From NCBI GenBank assembly GCA_963787195.1, contig CAWBCI010000073.1, positions 49,688 to 113,687 of the forward strand: a DNA stretch of 64,000 bases. The letters are read 5' to 3'. The notes under the pieces were generated by a model. That model did not search any database and was not told where the DNA came from. It saw only the letters and a program-made list of their open reading frames with translations. The stretch comes from CAWBCI01 sp963787195 (GTDB taxonomy: Bacteria > Bacteroidota > Bacteroidia > Bacteroidales > JAGOPY01). Positions 24,284 through 33,007 of the stretch are shown in pieces. The translations under genes and the position numbers were made by a program. Position 1 is the first letter of the stretch. Each line of letters starts with the position of its first letter.

Positions 24284-24834
24284 TCAAGTGTGTTCCTTTT
24301 CTTGTTTTTAAGCTTTTTGTAAAAGGTGGGGGTTAAGCCCGTGACTTTTTTAAACTGGTTAGACAGATGGGCTACACTGCTGTAATTCAGCATATAGGAT
24401 ATTTCGGTAAGATTCAGCTCATCGTATAAAAGCAATTCTTTTACACGTTCAATTTTGTGGGCAATAATATATCTCTCAATGGTGATTCCTGTTACTTCTG
24501 AAAAAAGATTGGACAGGTAAGTATAGTCATGATTGAGCTTTTCGCTGAGATAATTCGAAAAATTTGTTATTGGAAGATCTTCCGAATAGTGGATCATCTC
24601 AATGATGATATTTTTAATTTTTTCTATCAGGATGGCTTTTTTGTCATCCATTAATTCAAGCCCTGATTTTAGTAATGAAACTTTTAATTGGCTGCGTTGC
24701 TCTGGTGTAATGGTTTCCTTAATATCAACCTGTCCCAGATCCACTACCCCGTAATGCAGGCCAAGTTTATCCAATTCCGACTTCACTACCATTTTGCAGC
24801 GAATACTAACCATGTATTTAATGTAAATTTTCAA
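24274..24834 (-). CDS. Small AraC-family transcriptional regulator with HMA-like N-terminus
   Basis: 186 residues. Residues about 1-45 (MKIYIKYMVSIRCKMVVKSE) resemble a heavy-metal-associated ferredoxin-like domain, but the usual CxxC is reduced to a single Cys. Residues about 85-180 are an AraC/XylS double helix-turn-helix (YTYLSNLFSEVTGITIERYI, LNLTEISYMLNYSSVAHLSN, FKKVTGLTPTFYKK). Such proteins bind direct repeats two helical turns apart, exactly the geometry of the 13 promoter modules. Its position at the island edge, overlapping site 13, makes it the best local candidate activator; that is inference. What signal the N-terminus senses is unknown. Confidence 0.85.
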   Translation of the reverse strand: MKIYIKYMVSIRCKMVVKSELDKLGLHYGVVDLGQVDIKETITPEQRSQLKVSLLKSGLELMDDKKAILIEKIKNIIIEMIHYSEDLPITNFSNYLSEKLNHDYTYLSNLFSEVTGITIERYIIAHKIERVKELLLYDELNLTEISYMLNYSSVAHLSNQFKKVTGLTPTFYKKLKNKKRNTLENV

Positions 24835-25134
24835 GGGAACCGCAGCTTTTGGCTTTTGAATTTAACTGAGCAGTAAAATCCTTTTGGCATACTAAAAATT
24901 AATCTATAAAAGTAATAAAAATATTTGATTATCAACTTTATTACTAATAAATGTTTCAACGACAGCGCCATAATCACTTGGATATGACTGCCGACTGCCG
25001 TCGTGTTGACTGCTGACTGCTGACTGCTGACTTATTTATCCCTTGTCTAAATAGAACTCTCCCAAAAACATAAGTACAATTTATTTTTCAGAATAATGTA
25101 ATTTTATCCTGGATTAATATTTAAAGCATACAAT
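24835..25134. other. Intergenic region between divergent araC-type and DUF362 genes
   Basis: 300 bp without a supported gene. It contains short direct repeats of TGACTGC (about 24985-25031) and A/T-rich DNA around 24890-24950 that may hold the divergent promoters. No copy of the 70-bp module was found here. Confidence 0.5.
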
Positions 25135-26064
25135 ATGAAAAGACGGGATTTTATCAGGAAAGGTATAGGAGCTGCTGCTCTTACAGGAAGTGCGGCTTTT
25201 ATGCCGTCTTATGCGCGGCTCTTTGCTCGTCCACTATTAATAAATCCGCCTCTTCCTTATGATATGGTTGCAATCAAAGGTGGAGAGCCAGAGCTTATGT
25301 TCGATGAGGCCATCAAAGCTATGGGGGGAATGCAAGCTTTTGTGAAACAAGGCCAGAAAGTCCTCCTGAAACCAAATATTGGCTGGGATGTGAGTGTCGA
25401 CAGGGCAGGAAATACCAATCCCAAACTCGTTCAAAGGGTTATTCAACACTGTTTTGAAGCCGGCGCCAAACAGGTTTATGTATTCGATAATACATGTGAC
25501 CAGTGGGACCGCTGTTATTCCAACAGCGGCATTGAGAAAGCGGTTAAAGATGCCGGTGGAACCATTGTTCCCGGAAATACCGAGACTTATTATCAGGAAG
25601 TGGATATCCCCGGTGGAAAAAAACTGAAAAACGCTAAAGTTCATGAACTTGTGCTGGATAGCGATGTTTTCATCAATATGCCCATTCTTAAACACCATAG
25701 CTCAGGAAGATTAACTGTGACCATGAAAAATCTTATGGGTGTCGTCTGGGACAGGCGTTACTGGCATAAGAACGATTTGCAGCAATGCATAGCTGATTAT
25801 GCTACTTTCCATAAAAAGCCCACCCTCAATATAGTGGATGCATACAGGGTTATGACCAAGAACGGGCCCAGAGGGATTTCCGATGCAGATGTGGCTTTGA
25901 TGAAATCCCAAATCATCACGACCGACATGGTAGCAGCCGATGCTGCCTCCGCCAAGATGTTCGGGATAGAACCGGCTGATGTCCCATACATTACAATGGC
26001 AGCATCCATGGGAGTTGGAACCATGGACCTTGAAAAGTTGAACATTCACCGGATAATCATGTGA
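25135..26064 (+). CDS. DUF362 protein with Tat signal
   Basis: 309 residues. The N-terminus MKRRDFIRKGIGAAALTGSA is a twin-arginine signal (RRDFI), so the protein is exported folded, probably with a cofactor. The DUF362 domain follows (VLLKPNIGWDV, VDRAGNTNPKLVQRVI, DVFINMPILKHHSSGRLT, TMKNLMGVVWDRRYWH). The family is linked to iron-sulfur and redox chemistry, but no reaction is established. It is separated by only 4 bp from the polyferredoxin gene, a pairing that suggests a membrane-linked electron-transfer unit. Confidence 0.85.
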   Translation: MKRRDFIRKGIGAAALTGSAAFMPSYARLFARPLLINPPLPYDMVAIKGGEPELMFDEAIKAMGGMQAFVKQGQKVLLKPNIGWDVSVDRAGNTNPKLVQRVIQHCFEAGAKQVYVFDNTCDQWDRCYSNSGIEKAVKDAGGTIVPGNTETYYQEVDIPGGKKLKNAKVHELVLDSDVFINMPILKHHSSGRLTVTMKNLMGVVWDRRYWHKNDLQQCIADYATFHKKPTLNIVDAYRVMTKNGPRGISDADVALMKSQIITTDMVAADAASAKMFGIEPADVPYITMAASMGVGTMDLEKLNIHRIIM

Positions 26065-26068
26065 AATA

Positions 26069-27649
26069 ATGTCGAAGGGAATTCTTAAAAAGATAAGGGT
26101 CCTTTTGTCCCTGCTATTCTTTTTATTTATCGTATTCATTTTCCTGGATTTTTCAAACAGCACCCCGGCGAAATATATAAACGGAATACATTTCCTGCAG
26201 TTTGCACCTTCCCTTATGAAATTCATCGGCTTAATGAGCCTGGGGGCTGCCGGCTTTATTGTAGTCGTACTATTAACATTGATATTCGGAAGGATTTACT
26301 GTTCCACTATTTGCCCACTGGGAACTCTTCAGGATATTATCTCATATATAAGACGCAGATATTTCCGTAAATTGAAAATCCGCTTTCATTATTCAAACCC
26401 CCAAAATATTTTAAGATATTCCCTGTTGGGATTAACAGTTTTGGTTGTGCTGGCTGGCAGCAGTTTCATGCTGGGTCTGCTTGACCCATTCAGTAATTTC
26501 GGAAAGATATTTCATAATCTTGCAAAACCCCTTGTAGTCGGTTTTAACAACATTCTTGCGGAAGGCTTCACTTATTTGGGTGTTTATTTTTTCTACCCGG
26601 TAAAAATGGATCCTTTTAACTGGATCGTTACAGGTTTTTCCCTGTCTTTTTTTATCCTTGTATTTATAATGGCCTGGCGCAAGGGGAGGCTTTACTGCAA
26701 TACTATCTGTCCGGTAGGCAGCATGCTGGGACTTATTTCCAAATACTCTCTCTTCCGGATAAGACTTGATAAATCGGCCTGTACCAGTTGCGGGAAATGT
26801 GCAGTTGTATGTAAAGCTAATTGTATAGATGTGAAGGAGAAGGAAGTTGATTTCAGTCGTTGTGTGGGATGTATGAATTGTCTCATTCCATGTCCGGATA
26901 ATGGGGTTAAATTCGCTCCGGCTTGGAAACAGCCAGAGATTCAAATTCTGGAATTTGATCCTTCCAAAAGGAATTTCCTGTTCCGAAGTGGATTGATGTT
27001 TGCAGGTTTTATGGGATTGAGAAAATATGGTATAGCTCAGGATACTATTCGTAAGGGTGAAATAATCCCGGGAACCTTTCCCATTTTCAGGGAATATCCC
27101 GTGACGCCCCCCGGCTCCGTGAGCCTCGGGAGGTTTAACAAATTGTGCACTGCCTGCCATCTTTGTGTAAGCTCTTGTCCTACCCATGTGCTTCAGCCAT
27201 CTTTTTTCGAATATGGTTTGCAGGGCCTGATGCAGCCTAAAATGGATTTCAATACCAGCTATTGCAATTTCGAATGTACTCTGTGTACCGAGATTTGTCC
27301 CTCCGGAGCTCTTCTGCCACTGGCCCCGGAAGTAAAAAAGCTGACGCAGCTGGGTAAATCCAATTTTGTGAAGGAGAATTGCGTGGTTTATACCCGTAAA
27401 ACTGATTGCGGCGCATGCTCGGAACATTGTCCCACTAAAGCCGTCAAAATGGTCCCTTATGAAGGAAAACTTATGATTCCCGAAGTTCATAATGAGGTTT
27501 GTGTGGGTTGCGGTGCCTGTGAGCATGCCTGTCCAACCGAGCCTAAAGCAATCTTTATCAATGGAAATCCGGTGCATCTCGAAGCTGAAAAACCAAAGGA
27601 GGGAGAAAAGCAGGAAAAAATTGACTATAAGGAAGAATTCCCTTTTTAA
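26069..27649 (+). CDS. NapH/RdxA-like membrane polyferredoxin
   Basis: 526 residues. The N-terminal half has about four to five membrane spans and two NapH/CcoG-type CxxxCP motifs (YCSTICPLGTLQD and YCNTICPVGSMLG). Several ferredoxin clusters follow: CTSCGKCAVVCKANC, CVGCMNCLIPCP, CTACHLCVSSCP, CNFECTLCTEICP, CGACSEHCP and CVGCGACEHACP. About six 4Fe-4S clusters can therefore be expected. It probably passes electrons from the membrane to the adjacent Tat-exported DUF362 protein; direction and partner are inferred. The stop codon directly abuts dispersed repeat copy 2. Confidence 0.88.
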   Translation: MSKGILKKIRVLLSLLFFLFIVFIFLDFSNSTPAKYINGIHFLQFAPSLMKFIGLMSLGAAGFIVVVLLTLIFGRIYCSTICPLGTLQDIISYIRRRYFRKLKIRFHYSNPQNILRYSLLGLTVLVVLAGSSFMLGLLDPFSNFGKIFHNLAKPLVVGFNNILAEGFTYLGVYFFYPVKMDPFNWIVTGFSLSFFILVFIMAWRKGRLYCNTICPVGSMLGLISKYSLFRIRLDKSACTSCGKCAVVCKANCIDVKEKEVDFSRCVGCMNCLIPCPDNGVKFAPAWKQPEIQILEFDPSKRNFLFRSGLMFAGFMGLRKYGIAQDTIRKGEIIPGTFPIFREYPVTPPGSVSLGRFNKLCTACHLCVSSCPTHVLQPSFFEYGLQGLMQPKMDFNTSYCNFECTLCTEICPSGALLPLAPEVKKLTQLGKSNFVKENCVVYTRKTDCGACSEHCPTKAVKMVPYEGKLMIPEVHNEVCVGCGACEHACPTEPKAIFINGNPVHLEAEKPKEGEKQEKIDYKEEFPF

Positions 27650-27788
27650 TCAATGAGACTCAAATTTTTCAAACGAAGTGAAGAAAAATTTTTCAGTCGA
27701 ATTGATCCCGAAAAGACGAAGTCTTATTCGGGAACTTCCGGGAAAAATTCCCTCTGTATACCTCGTTGCTTGCGGCAGGGTAGTTTAT
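27646..27788. repeat. Dispersed repeat, copy 2
   Basis: It matches the 5885-6058 element: AATCAATGAGACTCAA at one end, ATCCCGAAAAGACGAAGTCT in the middle, and GGGTAGTTTATT at the other end after a TTGCTTGCGGCAGGG segment. It fills the space between two convergent genes. The central part is about 30 bp shorter than in copy 1. Confidence 0.75.
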
Positions 27789-28388
27789 TTTCCCTTCCTG
27801 AAATCATGAAACAGGCTGAATGAAGGAAAGATCGAATTCTTCTGTGGATTCCTGAAATACCCTTCACTTACGCTTTTCACATCCTCTATTGTATAAAAAG
27901 CATTCGGATTATGTGAATGAATTATTTCCAGCACTTCATTCAGGTGTTTCCTCTTTATGATCATCAGTAACATTTGGGATTTTCCGGTCATACCTTCAAT
28001 GTCAACAGCTGAGACTCCGAAATTCGCCTCCCTTAGGTGATTTATTAGAGCTGATGTGTCTTTTTTGGGAATGACCCTGAGTACCACGGCCCCCAATGAC
28101 ATTTTTTGCTCGAGATATATTCCGAAGTAGTTTCCGGTGGCAAAACCCAGGCCATAGGCCAGATAACAAACAATATTGTCCAGGTGCTGCATTATCTGAC
28201 CGATGGCAAGCAGCCAGATTATAACCTCGAAAAAGCCCAGGATAGGAGCATATATTTTGTATCCTTTTGAGACAAATATCAATCGCAATCGTGCCAATAC
28301 TCACATCCATCACCCTTGCAATAAAGATGAGAAAGGGAAGCGCTATCCAGATAAATATCCAGGAGTTCATAATTTCATTGAATTCCAT
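27785..28388 (-). pseudogene. UPF0316 (DUF5698/DUF2179) membrane protein, single-base frameshift
   Basis: Two overlapping frames together make one UPF0316 protein. The first (from ATG 28388) gives MEFNEIMNSWIFIWIALPFL and continues to MDVSIGT; the second continues LRLIFVSKGYKIYAPILGFF and carries the C-terminal DUF2179 domain (VVLRVIPKKDTSALINHL) to the stop at 27785. An extra base at about 28289, after the ACG codon, breaks the frame. The protein would have three N-terminal membrane spans and a cytoplasmic ligand-binding-like domain; its function is unknown. It is either a recent pseudogene or a sequence error. Confidence 0.85.
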
Positions 28389-28537
28389 AAAGTATATTTG
28401 CTTTGATGATCAGAAACTGATCAAGTGATTTTTTTTCTAATTTAGTTTCTTGATGGCCTGAAGATGTTTTTAATGACTGATAAGGCCTTCACCCAATAAA
28501 GTCTAAATGATAAACGTTTTGAGTTAAATTCTTAACT

Positions 28538-30046
28538 GTGCAAATTTATTATAAAAAGAAGAGATGGAAGTGGCTTTTATTCGGACTGGCACTAATCATC
28601 TTTACCCTTTCACTATGGTATACGAATATACTGGCTAGAGAAATAGCCAAAGATGAAAGGACCAATATACACATCTGGGCCAATGCTATCCACCGTAAAG
28701 CCAATCTGGTAAATTATACAAAGAAATTCTTTGACCAGATCAAGGAAGAGGAAAAGAAAAGAGCTGAAATACTCGCGGGGGCTTACCAGAATATACAGAA
28801 TGTGGAAGATTCACCTACGCTGACTTTTTACTGGAAACTGATAGATAATAATACTACTATCCCAATAATACTGACTAATAAGGAAGGGAGGATCATATCC
28901 TATAAGAATATCAGCGATGTAGATATGAAAAACCTCAGCATGATGACCGACAGTCTGAAGAATGTCTTTTCTTCCTTTGATCCCATCAAGATTGTTTACT
29001 ATGCTAACGATTATCAATTATTGTATTTTAAGGAATCCAAGATATATACCGAGTTGCGGATGGTTCTGAATGATCTTCTTGAATCTTTTTTTTCGGAAGT
29101 GGTGGGAAATTCGGCCTCAGTTCCTGTTCTCATAACCGACAGTACACATATGAGGGTTATCGAGAGCGGGAATATTGATAAAAAGAAGCTGGAAGATAAA
29201 CATTATGTGGAGTCGTTGATTTCCAAAATGTCAGGAGAAAATGACCCCATTGTAATTAACCTTCCGGAATTTGGGAAGAGCTATATTTATTATATGGATT
29301 CTTTGCTGCTCAGGCAGATCTTATATTATCCATATGTGCAGTTTATCGTGATAGGGGTTTTTCTTATGATATCCTACCTTTTATTCAGCACTGCCCGTAA
29401 ATCTGAACAGAACCTGGTCTGGATCGGGATGTCAAAAGAAACTGCACATCAGTTAGGCACGCCTCTTTCATCCATCATGGCCTGGATCGAACTGCTTAAG
29501 ATCAAGGGAGGAAATGAGGAGGAGATCAGTGAGATCGAGAAGGATATCCGGCGCCTTGAAAATATCACCGAACGATTTTCCAAGATAGGTTCGCCTGCAA
29601 AGCTGGTAGAGGTAAATATTGTGGAGGTGATTCTTGAATCGATCGATTATTTGAAGATGCGTACCTCGCGTAAGGTCATATACAGCACGAATGTCAATCC
29701 CGGTCAGGTGATCATTGCACCTGTGAATATACAGCTTTTTGAATGGGTGGTGGAAAACCTATGCAAGAATGCAGTAGACGCCATGAACAATACCGGTAAT
29801 ATCAACATCTCTGTTACCGAGGACCCGAAAACTGTCATTATTGATTTTGAAGATACTGGCAAGGGAATCAGCAAGTCAAAGTTCAAATCTATCTTTCACC
29901 CGGGTTTTACAAGCAAAAAGCGAGGATGGGGCCTGGGTCTTTCCCTTTCGAAACGCATTATTGAGAATTACCATAAGGGTAAAATTTTCGTAAAATCTTC
30001 TGCTCCGGATAAGGGAACAGTTTTCAGGGTGATATTGAAAAAATAG
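28538..30046 (+). CDS. Membrane sensor histidine kinase
   Basis: 502 residues from a GTG (MQIYYKKKRWKWLLFG). One membrane span (about 12-31), an extracytoplasmic sensor region of about 235 residues, a second span (about 268-287) and a cytoplasmic kinase. The phospho-acceptor is about H304 in ETAHQLGTPLSS. The ATPase domain has N-box ENLCKNAVDAM, G1 DTGKGIS and G2 GWGLGLSLSKRI. No HAMP or receiver domain is visible and no response regulator is adjacent, so its partner lies elsewhere. The 149-bp gap before it separates it from the divergent UPF0316 gene. Confidence 0.88.
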   Translation: MQIYYKKKRWKWLLFGLALIIFTLSLWYTNILAREIAKDERTNIHIWANAIHRKANLVNYTKKFFDQIKEEEKKRAEILAGAYQNIQNVEDSPTLTFYWKLIDNNTTIPIILTNKEGRIISYKNISDVDMKNLSMMTDSLKNVFSSFDPIKIVYYANDYQLLYFKESKIYTELRMVLNDLLESFFSEVVGNSASVPVLITDSTHMRVIESGNIDKKKLEDKHYVESLISKMSGENDPIVINLPEFGKSYIYYMDSLLLRQILYYPYVQFIVIGVFLMISYLLFSTARKSEQNLVWIGMSKETAHQLGTPLSSIMAWIELLKIKGGNEEEISEIEKDIRRLENITERFSKIGSPAKLVEVNIVEVILESIDYLKMRTSRKVIYSTNVNPGQVIIAPVNIQLFEWVVENLCKNAVDAMNNTGNINISVTEDPKTVIIDFEDTGKGISKSKFKSIFHPGFTSKKRGWGLGLSLSKRIIENYHKGKIFVKSSAPDKGTVFRVILKK

Positions 30047-30060
30047 TGATCTGCTTTTAA

Positions 30061-30100
30061 AAAACTCGTAGCCCGACTATAGTCGGGCTACGAGTTTTTA
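30061..30100. terminator. Terminator after the sensor kinase
   Basis: AAAACTCGTAGCCCGACT pairs with AGTCGGGCTACGAGTTTT, a long perfect palindrome with T-runs on both sides. Confidence 0.9.
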
Positions 30101-30157
30101 TAAGCCAGGCATAATCAGCCAAATATAAATTCATTCTTTAAAAATATTTTTCATGAA

Positions 30158-30202
30158 AACTAAAAAAATAGTTGCATAACTAAAAGATTAGTTATATATT
30201 TG
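30158..30202 (+). promoter_or_regulatory. Promoter with two BlaI-type operators
   Basis: Two palindromes, AACTA-AAAAAA-TAGTT (30158-30173) and AACTAA-AAGA-TTAGTT (30178-30193), lie 20 bp apart centre to centre. The second ends 2 bp before a perfect -7 box TATATTTG (30195-30202). The downstream BlaI-like repressor would bind both and block its own operon. Confidence 0.75.
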
Positions 30203-30240
30203 TATGTGCAAAAGAAATTGGAGATTAAGCAATAAAAAAT

Positions 30241-30621
30241 TTGGCTATGAAAGAGCTTACAAAGGCGGAAGAACAGATCATGCAAGTTCTCTGGAAAATT
30301 GGGAAGGGATTCGTAAATGATGTGCTGGACCGCTTACCCAATCCCAAGCCGGCATACAATACGGTTTCTACAATTATCAGAATATTGGAGAAAAAGGAGT
30401 TTGTAGCTTATCAGGCTTTCGGGAAAGCCCATCAGTACTACCCCCGGATTTCTAAAAAAGAATATACGAGAGCGTTCATGTCCCGTTTCATGGATAATTA
30501 TTTTGGAAATTCATATAAAGAGATGGTTTCATTCTTTACCCGCGAAAATGATGTTTCACTTGAAGAATTGGAAGACATCCGCAGGATCATGACCGAGAAT
30601 ATTAACAAAAAAAAGCAATGA
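30241..30621 (+). CDS. BlaI/MecI/CopY-family repressor
   Basis: 126 residues, all winged helix-turn-helix plus dimerisation helices: LTKAEEQIMQVLWKIGKGFV, AYNTVSTIIRILEKKEFV and a C-terminal helical arm. The family represses operons by binding paired dyads and is released when the partner M56 peptidase cleaves it. The two ACTA-N6-TAGT dyads at 30158-30193 fit autoregulation. The following gene starts 2 bp after its stop. A role in beta-lactam resistance is not implied, since no beta-lactamase is nearby. Confidence 0.92.
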   Translation: MAMKELTKAEEQIMQVLWKIGKGFVNDVLDRLPNPKPAYNTVSTIIRILEKKEFVAYQAFGKAHQYYPRISKKEYTRAFMSRFMDNYFGNSYKEMVSFFTRENDVSLEELEDIRRIMTENINKKKQ

Positions 30622-30622
30622 T

Positions 30623-31918
30623 ATGGATACTTTATTCCGCTACCTGCTTCAGTCGGCTATCAGCGTTACGGTTTTATACATTATCTATGCATCTTTCCTG
30701 AGGAAAGACACCTTTTTTTCAGTAAACCGTTTCTTCCTGCTTGGAGCCATTATATTTTCCCTGCTGCTTCCTTTGAGTGGCTTTAATTTCCTCCTGAAAG
30801 CTCCTGATACAACTTATTCATACCTCCTTCAGACAATTACCATCACACCTGAAAAAGTGAATGAAACAGTCATTCAAAACCTCTCTGTTTTCCAGGTAAT
30901 GCTTGTGATTTATCTCACGGGAGTGCTTATTTTTAGTGTGAGGTTCATATACCAGATATTACAGCTAAGTCTGCTGATAAAACGTTATGGGGTTAAAAGA
31001 TCTGAAGGCATGAAACTGGTCTTCATCAACCGGAATTATTCACCTTTTTCATTTTTTAATTTCATATTCCTGAATCCTGATGACATAGAACCTGATAACC
31101 TGGATAAGATTCTGGAACATGAGAGGGTACATATCCGACAGTGGCACAGCATAGATCTGATCATACTTGAAATTTTTACCATTCTTCAATGGTTCAATCC
31201 GGTTGTCTGGTTTTATCGTCACTCTGTGAAGGGTCTTCATGAATACCTCGCGGATGAAGGAGTTATCCTGAAAGGTACGGATGTACTGAGGTATCAGAAT
31301 ATATTATTGCAACAAAGCTTAGGAATACAGGTCAATGACCTTACCAATAATTTCAATCATTCATTATTAAAAAGGAGAATTATTATGATGACAAAACAAA
31401 AATCACTCAGAATTGCGCGATTAAAAACTCTTCTCGCGCTGCCAGCCATTCTGATCCTGGGGTTAATCTTCTCGGCATCAGTGACAAATCTGGCATTCGG
31501 GCAAAGCGGACAGGCAACAAAAAGCTCAGGAGAAACTGTTCCACCACCACCGGATAAAAATATTGAACAAGCAGCCAAACCGGTTGGGGTTAGCCAGGAA
31601 AGTCAAGTTTTTATGGTAGTTGAAAACATGCCGGAATTCAAAGGAGGACAAAATGCTTTATCTAAATACATTGTTGAAAATTTAAAGTACCCTGAAGCTG
31701 CAAAGAATAATAAAATACAGGGAAGAGTATTCGTGAGCTTTATTGTGGAGAAAGATGGCTCTGTTTCTAATGTCAAAGTGCTGAGAGGCATAGGAAGTGG
31801 CTGTGATGATGAAGCCATAAGGGTTGTGAAGGGAATGCCTAAATGGACACCAGGTGAGCAACGTGGAAAAAAAGTAAGGGTTCAGTATAATCTTCCGATT
31901 AATTTTTCCTTGAAATAG
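30623..31918 (+). CDS. BlaR1/MecR1-like M56 peptidase with C-terminal TonB domain
   Basis: 431 residues. Three N-terminal membrane spans, the M56 zinc motif HERVH at 166-170 followed by YLADEGVIL, a further span at about 270-292 and a periplasmic TonB C-terminal domain (about 340-431; GRVFVSFIVEKDGSVSNVKV, DEAIRVVKGMPKWTPG). This M56-TonB fusion is common in Bacteroidota and pairs with a BlaI-type repressor; it senses an envelope signal and cleaves the repressor. Whether the TonB domain drives transport or only senses is not known. Confidence 0.9.
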   Translation: MDTLFRYLLQSAISVTVLYIIYASFLRKDTFFSVNRFFLLGAIIFSLLLPLSGFNFLLKAPDTTYSYLLQTITITPEKVNETVIQNLSVFQVMLVIYLTGVLIFSVRFIYQILQLSLLIKRYGVKRSEGMKLVFINRNYSPFSFFNFIFLNPDDIEPDNLDKILEHERVHIRQWHSIDLIILEIFTILQWFNPVVWFYRHSVKGLHEYLADEGVILKGTDVLRYQNILLQQSLGIQVNDLTNNFNHSLLKRRIIMMTKQKSLRIARLKTLLALPAILILGLIFSASVTNLAFGQSGQATKSSGETVPPPPDKNIEQAAKPVGVSQESQVFMVVENMPEFKGGQNALSKYIVENLKYPEAAKNNKIQGRVFVSFIVEKDGSVSNVKVLRGIGSGCDDEAIRVVKGMPKWTPGEQRGKKVRVQYNLPINFSLK

Positions 31919-31978
31919 AAAAAGAGCCTGCAGAAAAGATTAAACTTATTTATAAGAACCTTTTAAGGCTCTTTCTTT
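31919..31978 (+). terminator. Probable terminator after the BlaR-like gene
   Basis: AAAGAGCC at 31921 pairs with GGCTCTTT at 31967, enclosing a 38-nt loop with further pairing, followed by CTTTAT. Confidence 0.55.
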
Positions 31979-32094
31979 ATCATCAGTTTAACTAAAGATT
32001 TAGTTGATGCGATGGCATTTGATCTGTTCAGGTGCCATCTTTTTTTATTGCCGGAAAGTATGATTTTCCACTTTAAAAGCTTAGCTTAATTCAG

Positions 32095-32102
32095 TATTTT
32101 TG
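32095..32102 (+). promoter_or_regulatory. -7 box for the SMP-30-like gene
   Basis: A perfect TATTTTTG lies 16 bp before the ATG at 32119. Confidence 0.5.
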
Positions 32103-32118
32103 TTTTAAATTCTTAATT

Positions 32119-32979
32119 ATGAAGAAGACTTTTAGTCGTGCTATATTCATCATTATTATATCCGCTTCATTTACTTATAAAACATATTCCCAGGAAATTT
32201 TCAAAGATGCTTCCCTGAAAAAGATTTGGGAAACCGCTAAAGTTTTCAAGACTCCGGAATCGGTCTGTTATGACCCATCCCGGAATGTGCTATATGTTTC
32301 AAATATTGACGGAAATCCTTTGGATAAAGACGGGAATGGTTTTATTTCAAAAATGACCATGAACGGAGATATTATGGAACTGAAATGGCTTAGCGGGCTG
32401 AATGCACCGAAGGGTATGGGAATCTATAAGAATTTTCTTTATGTTGCAGACATTGACAGGGTAGCACAGATTGATATTGAGAATATGATGATCCTGAGGT
32501 CTTTCATTATTCCGGATGCGAAATTTCTGAACGATATTGCAATTGATAAAAAGGGCAATGTTTTTGTCTCTGATATGCTCAGTAACCGGGTATTTAAAAT
32601 TTCCGAGGGCCAAATCAGCCTGTTTATTGATGATGATCTGCTTACAAACCCAAATGGCCTGTGCGTGGATGGAGATTACCTCTATATAGGCTGCAAAAAA
32701 ATTGTCAGATCCACACTGAAAAAGAAAAATTTATCGATATACCAGGATAATACAGGAAGCATTGACGGACTTGATCCTATTGGCGATGGAAGATTCCTTT
32801 TCTCCGACTGGGAAGGTAGAGTTTACATACTTGGCCAGGACCATCAGAAGAAAATGATCCTGGACCTCACTCCCGCCAAAATGAACGCTGCTGATATTTT
32901 TTACCTTTCTGCCAAAAAACTGCTATTTGTCCCGACCTTTGGAGATGATCGCGTACTTGCGTTTGAATTAGATGAATGA
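32119..32979 (+). CDS. Secreted SMP-30/gluconolactonase-like beta-propeller protein
   Basis: 286 residues. Signal peptide MKKTFSRAIFIIIISASFTY (about 1-24), then a six-bladed propeller pattern: TPESVCYDPSRNVLYVSNID, APKGMGIYKNFLYVADID, LNDIAIDKKGNVFVSDMLS, NGLCVDGDYLYIG and FVPTFGDDRVLAFELDE. The catalytic residues of lactonases (Glu near the start, Asn and Asp on inner strands) cannot be assigned with certainty, so binding or hydrolase functions are both possible. It is probably periplasmic. It may be co-transcribed with the metalloprotease gene that follows 28 bp later. Confidence 0.75.
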   Translation: MKKTFSRAIFIIIISASFTYKTYSQEIFKDASLKKIWETAKVFKTPESVCYDPSRNVLYVSNIDGNPLDKDGNGFISKMTMNGDIMELKWLSGLNAPKGMGIYKNFLYVADIDRVAQIDIENMMILRSFIIPDAKFLNDIAIDKKGNVFVSDMLSNRVFKISEGQISLFIDDDLLTNPNGLCVDGDYLYIGCKKIVRSTLKKKNLSIYQDNTGSIDGLDPIGDGRFLFSDWEGRVYILGQDHQKKMILDLTPAKMNAADIFYLSAKKLLFVPTFGDDRVLAFELDE

Positions 32980-33007
32980 TTTGGAATAAATTTTAAAAAA
33001 TGCAGAT

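Noticed and set aside
25075..25110. GAATAATGTAA upstream of the DUF362 gene as a 14th module
   Set aside because: Only one half-site is present; there is no second repeat and no -7 box at the right distance.
30241..31918. Beta-lactam resistance locus
   Set aside because: The regulator pair alone is common in Bacteroidota and no beta-lactamase or PBP2a-like gene is adjacent.
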